Below, piece after piece: positions 58,168 to 64,000 of a stretch of 64,000 nucleotides of DNA (positions within the stretch are counted from its first letter, which is position 1; each line of letters opens with the position of its first letter). The translations under genes were made by a program, and so were the position numbers. The DNA is from Actinomycetospora succinea (GTDB lineage Bacteria; Actinomycetota; Actinomycetes; Mycobacteriales; Pseudonocardiaceae): the NCBI RefSeq assembly GCF_004363095.1, contig NZ_SNYO01000004.1, forward strand, positions 437,905 to 501,904. Reading direction: 5' to 3'. The notes under the pieces are model-generated. The model worked only from the letters and a program-made list of their open reading frames with translations. It made no database searches and was not told the origin of the DNA.

Positions 58168-59607
58168 TCAGCGCCCGCCGGCGACCGCGTCGACGATCTC
58201 CAGCCCGCCCGGCCCCGCCTCGGCGACGTAGAGGCGCGGGGCGACGAGGTCGCGCGCGCCGATCGTGTCGTCGCGCCGGGTCGGACGCCGCGCCGCGAGC
58301 GCGACGCCGTGCGCGGCCGTGGTGCCGTCGGGGTCGACGTGCAGCACGCGGGCATAGCGGTGGATCGCCTCGTAGACCGTCTCCGAGAGCGCGGTCACCG
58401 GCGGCGCCCAGGAGCCGTAGGCCTCGCGGTAGCGCGCGAGCAGGCCGTCGTTGCCGGGCAGCGGGTTGTCCTGGAAGTAGCCCAGGGCGGTCTGCAGCCC
58501 GGTGCCCGCGCGCGGGCCGATGTGGGCGAGCGTCGACTCCTCGAGCGTGAGCGACACGGTGCGCGTCGAGCGTCGGAGCCCGGCGGCCTCGCTCTGGCGC
58601 TCGAACGCGACCTCGTCGGCCCCGACGAGGGTGCTGAGCACGAGGTCGGCGCCGGAGTGCGCGATGCGCTCGATGGTGTCGCCGAAGTCGGTGGTGCCGA
58701 GCGGGGCCAGCTCCTCGCCCGCCACCTGACCGCCGGCGTGCGCCACCGCCCGGTACGCGGCCGCGTGCGCGCCGTGGGACCACACGTAGCTCTGGCCCAC
58801 GAAGAACCAGCGGCGGGCGTCGGCGCGGCGCATCGCGGGCGCGACGAGGGCGTCGAGCTGCGCGGACGGCCGCTCCCCGAAGCGCACGGCGGTGGGGGAG
58901 TCGCCGCCGCCCTCGTTGATGACGGTGTGCACGACCAGCACGCCGCGCCCCTCGAGCACCCGGCGCACGGCGTCGAAGCTCGCCGAGGTGGCGTTGACGA
59001 ACACCGCCCGGCACCCGAGCCGCGCCATCCGCTCCGCCTCGAGGGCCGCCTGCTCCGCGTCGGTGGCGTCGTCGGCGGTGAGCAGCTGGACCCGGCGGCC
59101 CGCGACGCCGCCGTCGTCGTTGATCTCGTCGACGGCGAGCCGGGCCATGAGCTCGGCCGACATGGAGTACACCGCGCCGGGCCCGGACGCCGTGGTGATC
59201 GCCCCGAGGCGCACGGCCCCGTCGTCCGGCGGCTCGGGCAGCGGGACGCCGCGGCGGTGCAGCAGCCACTCCACGCCCTCGGGCGGGACGCTCGCGCGCA
59301 CCTGGACGCGGGTGCCGCGCGACCCGGCGGGGGCGAAGCGCAGGCTCAGGCGCCCGCGCCAGGGCTGGGTGTGCTCGATCTCGACGGCGGCCGCCGGGGC
59401 CACGCGGGTGATGCGGCCCAGGACGTCGACGCCGCCGGTGCCGCCGCGCTCGTCGAGCGGCAGCCGCATCGACACGATCGCCCCGGCCGCCACGGCGTCG
59501 CAGCGGGCCCCGAACAGCCATCCCTCGCTGCCGGCCGTCCCGAACAGCGCGAACACCTCGGGCGGGGCGAGCGCCACCGTCCGCTCCGCCGCGACGGTCG
59601 TGTGCAT
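58168..59607 (-). CDS. SRPBCC domain fused to AmiC-like substrate-binding domain, probable regulator
   Basis: 479 residues without a signal peptide. Residues about 1-125 fit an SRPBCC/START-like pocket (TVALAPPEVFALFG..., ITRVAPAAAVEIEHTQPWRGRLSLRFAPAGSRGTRVQVRASV). Residues about 130-470 are a type I periplasmic-binding-protein domain of the Leu/amide-urea group: VRLGAITTASGPGAVYSMSAELMARLAVDEINDDGGVAGRRVQLL. A cytoplasmic binding domain of this type beside nitrile hydratase genes recalls AmiC and NhlC/NhhC, amide sensors that relieve repression. The added SRPBCC pocket is unusual and could bind a second hydrophobic ligand. Confidence 0.75.
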   Translation of the reverse strand: MHTTVAAERTVALAPPEVFALFGTAGSEGWLFGARCDAVAAGAIVSMRLPLDERGGTGGVDVLGRITRVAPAAAVEIEHTQPWRGRLSLRFAPAGSRGTRVQVRASVPPEGVEWLLHRRGVPLPEPPDDGAVRLGAITTASGPGAVYSMSAELMARLAVDEINDDGGVAGRRVQLLTADDATDAEQAALEAERMARLGCRAVFVNATSASFDAVRRVLEGRGVLVVHTVINEGGGDSPTAVRFGERPSAQLDALVAPAMRRADARRWFFVGQSYVWSHGAHAAAYRAVAHAGGQVAGEELAPLGTTDFGDTIERIAHSGADLVLSTLVGADEVAFERQSEAAGLRRSTRTVSLTLEESTLAHIGPRAGTGLQTALGYFQDNPLPGNDGLLARYREAYGSWAPPVTALSETVYEAIHRYARVLHVDPDGTTAAHGVALAARRPTRRDDTIGARDLVAPRLYVAEAGPGGLEIVDAVAGGR

Positions 59608-59627
59608 CGGGTCCCCGGCTCCGCGTC

Positions 59628-59978
59628 CTAGCCGGTGCCGCGCTCGCGGTCGGGGTCCACCGCGGCCGGGGCCGGCGGGGAGTCGTCGATCTCGTCGACC
59701 GCCTGCCGCAGGATCGACTGCAGGTAGGTGAAGGCCTCGCGCACCGCGCCCTCGGTGTCGAGCGAGTAGTAGCGGTTCCGGCCCTCGCGGCGCTCCCGCA
59801 CGATCCCCGAGGTGCGCAGGAGACGCAGGTGGCTCGACACGGTGGTGCGACCGACCGTGCCCACGCGCTCGGCGAGCGCGTTCACCGGGAGCTCGCCCTC
59901 CTCCCCGAGCACGGACAGGATGCGCCGCCGCACCCGGTCGGACAGGGCGTCGAACGCGAGGTCCTCCTTCGGGTCCAC
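59628..59978 (-). CDS. ArsR-type HTH regulator next to nitrile hydratase operon
   Basis: 116 residues. Winged HTH: FDALSDRVRRRILSVLGEEGELPVNALAERVGTVGRTTVSSHLRLLRTSGIVRERREGRNRYYSLDTEGAVREAFTYLQSILR, with no metal-binding cysteines, so a small organic ligand or protein partner is likely. GTG 59978 follows TACGTT by 6 bases (leaderless). The next gene on the strand is the SRPBCC-AmiC-like sensor, mirroring the nhlD-nhlC pair of rhodococcal nitrile hydratase loci, where an ArsR-type repressor is antagonised by the AmiC-like protein. Confidence 0.88.
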   Translation of the reverse strand: MDPKEDLAFDALSDRVRRRILSVLGEEGELPVNALAERVGTVGRTTVSSHLRLLRTSGIVRERREGRNRYYSLDTEGAVREAFTYLQSILRQAVDEIDDSPPAPAAVDPDRERGTG

Positions 59979-59995
59979 CTCCGGAACGTAGCACC

Positions 59996-60013
59996 GGTCG
60001 ACGGGTGTCGACC
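59996..60013. promoter_or_regulatory. 18-bp palindrome upstream of ArsR gene
   Basis: GGTCGAC-GGGT-GTCGACC is a perfect 7-bp inverted repeat ending 5 bases upstream of the TACGTT minus-10 (59985-59990, minus strand), over the expected minus-35, so probably an autoregulatory operator. Confidence 0.6.
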
Positions 60014-60052
60014 CTTGCGCGCACCGGCCCGGTCGTCCAGGGGACAGTCGGC

Positions 60053-60721
60053 TCAGGCCGCGGCGAGCACGAGCGTCGCCGCGGTCAGGAGCCACATCAC
60101 GACCGCCGCGGCGAGGACGAGCAGGAGCGCCGTCGGGCGTCCCGCGCGGCCCGGTCCCGAGGACAGCTCGTGCAGGACGCCGTCGACCAGGTCGACCGGG
60201 GACTCCGTCCCGTCCGCCGCCGCCCGCACCGCGTCCCGCAGGGCGTCCGCCCGGTCGCGGCGCTCCGAGAGCCCGGCGGCCAGGGCCCGCAGCGACGTCG
60301 CGGACCGGCGCACGGGCACGCCGTAGCGGGCGGCCAGCCGCGTGCACGTCGCCTCGTCGACGTCCGGACCGGCCAGGAGCAGGCGGGGGACGCCGCGCGA
60401 GGCGCGCCACCCCTGGGTGCCCTCCAGGAGATCCCCGTACAGCGCGACGCAGCCGAGGACCGCGCCCGGCCCGTCGTGCCCGACCACCCCCAGCGGGTCG
60501 GCCACCGCGTACAGCCCGCACCGACAGCCCTCGGCCGGGACCGCGCCGGGGTCGTGCCGCCCGCTCGTGCACCGGGCGTGCGTCGCCCGACCCGGCGACC
60601 AGCGCGTCCCCTGCACCGGCGCGACCAGCTCGGGCCCGCCGGGCCGCTGGACGACGCGCCAGGCGCGCCACCCGACGACGACGCCGGCCAGGTCCGGGAC
60701 CGCGAGCGCATCCGTCGCCAT
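60053..60721 (-). CDS. tail-anchored protein with Cys/His cluster, unknown function
   Basis: 222 residues. The N-terminal domain contains HARCTSGRHDPGAVPAEGCRCGLYAVADP (about 48-76), a His/Cys pattern (C51, H56, C66, C68) that could bind a metal. A middle alpha/beta segment follows, with GVPRLLLAGPDVDEATCTRLAARYGVPV. The C-terminus is a single hydrophobic helix (about 196-220), so the protein should be anchored with its bulk in the cytoplasm. Proteins with this HxxPxxxCxCGlyA signature occur in actinobacteria without known role. GGGGGAGAA precedes ATG 60721. Confidence 0.72.
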   Translation of the reverse strand: MATDALAVPDLAGVVVGWRAWRVVQRPGGPELVAPVQGTRWSPGRATHARCTSGRHDPGAVPAEGCRCGLYAVADPLGVVGHDGPGAVLGCVALYGDLLEGTQGWRASRGVPRLLLAGPDVDEATCTRLAARYGVPVRRSATSLRALAAGLSERRDRADALRDAVRAAADGTESPVDLVDGVLHELSSGPGRAGRPTALLLVLAAAVVMWLLTAATLVLAAA

Positions 60722-60863
60722 GGTTCTCCCCCCACCCGGGTCCAGGGTCGCGCTCGCCGGGGCCGGGGACAAGGCACGGGTGTCGATCTCCGTGCCCTCG
60801 ATCACCGGGCCGCTATCGTGGGGCCGCCGACCGACCCACGACGCGTGATGAGGGATCCGACTG

Positions 60864-61697
60864 ATGGCCGTCTCGAGGACCGGTGACGGTCGCGCCCCCG
60901 CGGACGTCGACACGAGCGTGGCGAGCATCGCCCGCGTGTACGACTACGCGCTCGGCGGCAAGGACCACTACGAGGCCGACCGGCAGACGATCGAGCAGGT
61001 CCGCAAGGTCGCGCCCGAGGTCCCGCTCCTGGCCGTCGACAACCGGGCCTTCCTCATCCGCGCGCTGCGCTTCCTCGCCACCCAGACCGACGTCACCCAG
61101 TTCCTCGACCTCGGCTCCGGGCTCCCGACGGCGGAGAACACCCACCAGGTGGTGCAGCGGCTGCGGCCCGAGGCCCGCGTGGTGTACGTCGACAACGACC
61201 CGTCGGTGGTCGCGCACGGGCGGGCGCTGCTCGAGGACAACGAGTTCACGATGTTCAGCGCGGCGGACATCTTCGACCCGCGCGGCGTCCTCGACGACCC
61301 CGCGATCCGCAGTTTCCTGGACTTCGACCAGCCGATCGCGCTGATCCAGAACGGCACCCTGCACCACCACGACGACCCGGCGCGCTCCCCGCAGAGCATC
61401 ATGGGCGAGTACGTGGACGCCCTGGCGTCGGGCTCGTTCGTGGTGCTGGCGCACTTCTTCGACCCCGAGGACGGCGACAGCACCCTCGCCCGCCGCATGG
61501 AGGACGTCTTCGTGCACAGCCCGATGGGCAGCGGCGTGTTCCGGACGCGGGCCGACATCCAGGCGATGTTCCCCGGCCTGGAGATGGTCGAGCCCGGGCT
61601 CGTGATCTGCGCGAGCTGGTGGCCGGACGGCCCGCTGCTCAAGCCCCTCGACCCCGTGCAGCGCTGCATCGTCGGCGGCGTGGGGCGCAAGCCCTGA
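60864..61697 (+). CDS. SAM-dependent methyltransferase, DUF574/PF04672 family
   Basis: 277 residues. The family-specific opening TSVASIARVYDYALGGKDHYEADRQTIEQV is followed by the SAM-binding motif FLDLGSGLPTAENTHQVV (about 84-101), VVYVDNDPSVVAHGRALL and IQNGTLHHHDD. This family is expanded in actinobacteria, and most members have no known substrate. ATG 60864 follows GAGGGA; a TATCGT box lies about 50 bases upstream. The neighbours are signalling genes rather than a biosynthetic cluster. Confidence 0.92.
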   Translation: MAVSRTGDGRAPADVDTSVASIARVYDYALGGKDHYEADRQTIEQVRKVAPEVPLLAVDNRAFLIRALRFLATQTDVTQFLDLGSGLPTAENTHQVVQRLRPEARVVYVDNDPSVVAHGRALLEDNEFTMFSAADIFDPRGVLDDPAIRSFLDFDQPIALIQNGTLHHHDDPARSPQSIMGEYVDALASGSFVVLAHFFDPEDGDSTLARRMEDVFVHSPMGSGVFRTRADIQAMFPGLEMVEPGLVICASWWPDGPLLKPLDPVQRCIVGGVGRKP

Positions 61698-61701
61698 CGG
61701 T

Positions 61702-62445
61702 CTAGCGTCGCTGGGGCCGCGGCCCGGCCTCGGCCCGCTTGCTCCTTGCCTCGCCGACGAGCCACGTCGCGACGTCCACGAGCTTGACGTTCGTCTCCTG
61801 CGAGGAGTCGACCAGCATCTGGAACGCCTCGTCGTCGTCGACGGTGAAGCGCTCCATGAGGATGCCCTTGGCCTGCCCGATGACGTCCCGGCTCGCGAGC
61901 GCCTGGCCGAGGTCGGCGGCGTGCTCGGCGCCGTGCAGCAGCGTCGCCGCCTGGACGCCGAACAGGCCGGCGGTCAGTTCCGCGGAGGCATCGAAGACGT
62001 CCGGGGTGCGGCTGTAGAGGTTCAGCGCGGAGCGCCGACGCCCGTGCAGGGACAGCTGCACCGACATCATCGCCCGGAAGCCGGCCTCCACGCAGCGGGG
62101 GGCGAAGACCGGCCACCGCTCCCCGTCCGCCCCGGCGAGGTCCTGGGCGACCACGATGCCGGCCTCGGGCGGGTCGTCGGCGGCGGTGATGCACGGGCCC
62201 TGTCCGAGATCGGACTGCAGCCGGTCCAGGTCGTAGACCGCCGGGTCGGTGGCGTGGCTGGAGCGCACCGTGCCTTCCTCGGTGCGCGAGATGCCCCCGC
62301 CCTCGACGCCGGGGATCGTGTCCACCGCGGCGTGCACCAGCTTGGTGACCGTCGCCTCGAAATCGCGGATGCTGCGGTTCTCGGTGAGCTGCTCGGCGGC
62401 GGAGCGCAGCGACTTCACCAGTCGTTCGTGCTCGGGGTCGTCCAT
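61702..62445 (-). CDS. GAF-ANTAR domain protein 1
   Basis: 247 residues. The GAF domain (about 25-170) holds FEATVTKLVHAAVDTIPGVEGGGISRTEEG, GPCITAADDPP and FRAMMSVQLSLHGRRRSALNLYSRTPDVFD. The C-terminal ANTAR three-helix RNA-binding domain (about 180-235) reads ASRDVIGQAKGILMERFTVDDDEAFQMLVDSSQETNVKLVDVATWLV. ANTAR proteins bind paired hexaloop stems in mRNA leaders and prevent termination; the GAF ligand is unknown. ATG 62445 has a GAGGA site. It ends tail to tail with the methyltransferase, 4 bases apart. Confidence 0.9.
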   Translation of the reverse strand: MDDPEHERLVKSLRSAAEQLTENRSIRDFEATVTKLVHAAVDTIPGVEGGGISRTEEGTVRSSHATDPAVYDLDRLQSDLGQGPCITAADDPPEAGIVVAQDLAGADGERWPVFAPRCVEAGFRAMMSVQLSLHGRRRSALNLYSRTPDVFDASAELTAGLFGVQAATLLHGAEHAADLGQALASRDVIGQAKGILMERFTVDDDEAFQMLVDSSQETNVKLVDVATWLVGEARSKRAEAGPRPQRR

Positions 62446-62546
62446 GACCGCGTCCTCGGGTCGGGGTCGACCGGACCGCGGGCTCGTCCGGATGGCGGGC
62501 CCTGGTGTCGACCCATCGCCGACCGTACAAGATGTGCGTCTACTGT

Positions 62547-63197
62547 CTATCGAACACCGTTGCCGAGGTCGAACGGGAGCCCGGTCTCCCGGTACGCGGC
62601 GTCCCGGACGCGACCGGCGATCTCCACCATCCCGAGCCCGGTGTCGTCCGAGACCCGCACGAGCGCGTCGAGGGCGGCCTCGACCTCGACGCCGGTCCGG
62701 CCGGCGAGGATGCCGACGGCCTGGGCGATGAGGTCCCGGCCGGTCGGGGAGGGGCGGGCGGTGTCCGTGCCGGTGCGTGCGTCCACATCCGTGGCGGCCG
62801 CGCCGTGGACCAGCGTGGCCGCGCGCGCCGCGAAGAACCTGGCGACCTCCCGGGCCGGGGCGTCGAAGACGTTCGGGCGGGTCGCGTAGAGGTTGAGGGC
62901 TCCGGCCCTCCCGCGCGCGGAACCGAGCCCGACCGAGAGGATCGAGTGGAAGCCCGCGTCGAGGGCGTAGCGGGCGAAGCCCGGCCAGCGGACGGCGTCG
63001 AGGCCGTCGAGGTCGTCGGCGAGGACGTAGCCGACGGGCGGCGGGTGGTCGGCGGCGCTGATGCAGGGGCCCTCGTACCAGTCGCCCTGCAGGCGGTCGA
63101 GCGTGCGGACGGCGGCCGTCGTGGGGACGTGCGAGCCCACGTGGCCGTCCCGGGTCACCGTGACGCCCGCGGCCTCGGTCCCCGGGATCGACCGCAC
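62547..63197 (-). CDS. GAF-ANTAR domain protein 2 (start uncertain)
   Basis: 216 residues from GTG 63197. GAF motifs GPCISAADHPP and FHSILSVGLGSARGRAGALNLYATRPNVFD are followed by a divergent ANTAR domain, DLIAQAVGILAGRTGVEVEAALDALVRVSDDTGLGMVEIAGRV. Homology to the neighbours continues upstream of GTG 63197 in the same frame (DDEQTLAALVRAAV), yet no ATG, GTG or TTG follows the preceding stop. An ATC at 63287, with GAGGGGG 6 bases upstream, would give 246 residues, matching the 247 of paralogue 1. A rare AUC start, a CTG start or a lost N-terminus are the options. Confidence 0.78.
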   Translation of the reverse strand: MRSIPGTEAAGVTVTRDGHVGSHVPTTAAVRTLDRLQGDWYEGPCISAADHPPPVGYVLADDLDGLDAVRWPGFARYALDAGFHSILSVGLGSARGRAGALNLYATRPNVFDAPAREVARFFAARAATLVHGAAATDVDARTGTDTARPSPTGRDLIAQAVGILAGRTGVEVEAALDALVRVSDDTGLGMVEIAGRVRDAAYRETGLPFDLGNGVR

Positions 63198-63382
63198 GGC
63201 GGCGCGGACGAGCGCGGCCAGCGTCTGCTCGTCGTCGGGGTCCGGTGCGGGCCCGCGCGGGTCGTCGCCGACGTCGTCGATCTCGATGGCGCGCCCCCTC
63301 GCGGGTCGGCGTGGCGTGCCGGTCTGCGCGGTCGGGCACGCCTCGTGGTCGCGGCGGGGGGTCCGGGGCAGCCGTGAGGGGT

Positions 63383-63402
63383 CGACAGCTCGCTCGCTGT
63401 CG
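63383..63402. repeat. inverted repeat between GAF-ANTAR genes 2 and 3
   Basis: CGACAGC-N6-GCTGTCG forms a 7-bp stem with a 6-base loop. The motif GCTCGCTGTC recurs once more, just downstream, at about 63413-63422. It lies in the gap between two ANTAR genes, so an ANTAR-type or terminator hairpin is possible. Confidence 0.4.
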
Positions 63403-63444
63403 TGACACTAGCGCTCGCTGTCCGTCCGGGGTCGCCCCCGTGGG

Positions 63445-64000
63445 TCAGGACGGCGTCGACCGGCCGGTCCCGGTCTCGTCGACGAGCCATCGCGCCACGT
63501 CGTTGAGCTTGACGTTGGTGTCCTGGGAGGACTTCACGAGCAGCGCGAAGGCCTCGTCGCCGTCGAGGGCGAAACGCTCCATGAGGATGCCCTTCGCCTG
63601 CCCGATGACGTCCCGGGTCGCGAGCGCGACGCCGAGGTCGTGGGCGTGGTCGGCGCCGTAGAGCAGCGCGGACGCGTGGCTGGCGAAGAGCCCGGCCGTG
63701 ACGATCGCGGTGGAGTCGAACGCGTCCGGGGTCGCGGCGTACAGGTTGAGCGCCGCGCGGGTGCCGTCGCGCGGACCGGTCAGCGAGACCGAGAGCATCG
63801 AGCGGAACCCGGCCTCGACGGCGCGCGGCGCGAACCGCGGCCACCGCGCCGCGTCGTCGCCCGCGAGGTCGCGGGCGAGCATGACGCCGTTCTCGGGCGG
63901 GCGCTCGGCGGCCTCGACGCACGGGCCCTCGTCGAGCTCGTTCTGCAGCAGGTCGAGCTCGTCGACGGCGCCGGTCGTCGCATGGCTGGTGTGCACGTCG
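63445..64000 (-). CDS. GAF-ANTAR domain protein 3 (5' end outside window)
   Basis: At least 184 residues; the frame is open through base 64000, so the N-terminus lies beyond the window. GAF motifs EGPCVEAAERPP, FRSMLSVSLTGPRDGTRAALNLYAATPDAFD and the ANTAR domain TRDVIGQAKGILMERFALDGDEAFALLVKSSQDTNVKLNDVARWLVDE are nearly identical in pattern to paralogue 1, indicating local duplication. It is probably an RNA-binding antiterminator controlled by the GAF domain. Confidence 0.9.
   Translation of the reverse strand, partial: DVHTSHATTGAVDELDLLQNELDEGPCVEAAERPPENGVMLARDLAGDDAARWPRFAPRAVEAGFRSMLSVSLTGPRDGTRAALNLYAATPDAFDSTAIVTAGLFASHASALLYGADHAHDLGVALATRDVIGQAKGILMERFALDGDEAFALLVKSSQDTNVKLNDVARWLVDETGTGRSTPS

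Overview
The window is very GC-rich, densely coded actinobacterial DNA. Several family-level markers point to Pseudonocardiaceae (Pseudonocardia/Actinomycetospora-like); this is inference from gene content, not a database match. The markers are three tandem GAF-ANTAR sensors, a DUF574-type SAM methyltransferase, a DUF222/HNH 13E12-repeat gene, a HelR-type RNA polymerase ATPase, and many leaderless genes with a TAnnnT box 5-7 nt before ATG/GTG. No rRNA, tRNA, CRISPR array, insertion sequence or origin was seen.

Region 1 (1-7.8 kb): acyl-CoA dehydrogenase (cut by the window edge), an NMN adenylyltransferase-like protein overlapping it, archaeal-type phosphoglycerate mutase, glutamate decarboxylase, a CBS protein, a second acyl-CoA dehydrogenase, a CoA-transferase and an enoyl-CoA hydratase. 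Region 2 (7.8-12.3 kb): small HTH and membrane proteins, an ECF sigma/zinc anti-sigma pair, and a PAS-SpoIIE-HATPase-STAS phosphatase. Region 3 (12.3-17.3 kb): helR with a near-perfect rifamycin-associated element in its leader and a translationally coupled metallo-beta-lactamase-fold gene, then an amidohydrolase and a frameshifted GPP34 gene. Region 4 (17.3-27.9 kb): an S9 peptidase, NAD kinase, an S10-type carboxypeptidase, DUF5996, and several regulator/effector pairs (MarR-cupin, HxlR-hydrolase, MarR-VOC) with visible operator palindromes.

Region 5 (27.9-30.3 kb) looks scarred. A 13E12-type HNH gene with its own terminator lies between a gene fragment and a badly degraded LLM-type flavin oxidoreductase pseudogene.

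Region 6 (30.3-51.8 kb) is a catabolic island with three modules. (a) A Baeyer-Villiger monooxygenase - alpha/beta hydrolase - Zn alcohol dehydrogenase operon diverges from an AraC activator. (b) An IclR-controlled module has a 4,5-dihydroxyphthalate decarboxylase-like protein, a ThDP enzyme, a MatC-type permease, and an operon of ring-hydroxylating dioxygenase alpha/beta, a small protein, a cis-dihydrodiol dehydrogenase and a class II aldolase-family decarboxylase; three copies of a TCTGCnnnGCAGA operator tie it together. (c) A GntR-controlled, tightly overlapping operon (flavin monooxygenase, FAH-family hydrolase, alpha/beta hydrolase, single-domain extradiol dioxygenase-like VOC protein, FAD phenol hydroxylase) fits an aromatic meta-cleavage route. 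No Rieske ferredoxin, ferredoxin reductase or flavin reductase is present in the window.

Region 7 (51.9-60.0 kb): hydrolase, Clp-N and membrane proteins, then a cobalt-type nitrile hydratase operon (beta, alpha, accessory, AtzG-like, amidase) that would convert nitrile to amide to acid. Next to it are an ArsR-type repressor and a probable cytoplasmic ligand sensor fusing an SRPBCC domain to an AmiC-like binding-protein domain. Region 8 (60-64 kb): a Cys-rich tail-anchored protein, the DUF574 methyltransferase and three GAF-ANTAR paralogues, the last cut by the window end.
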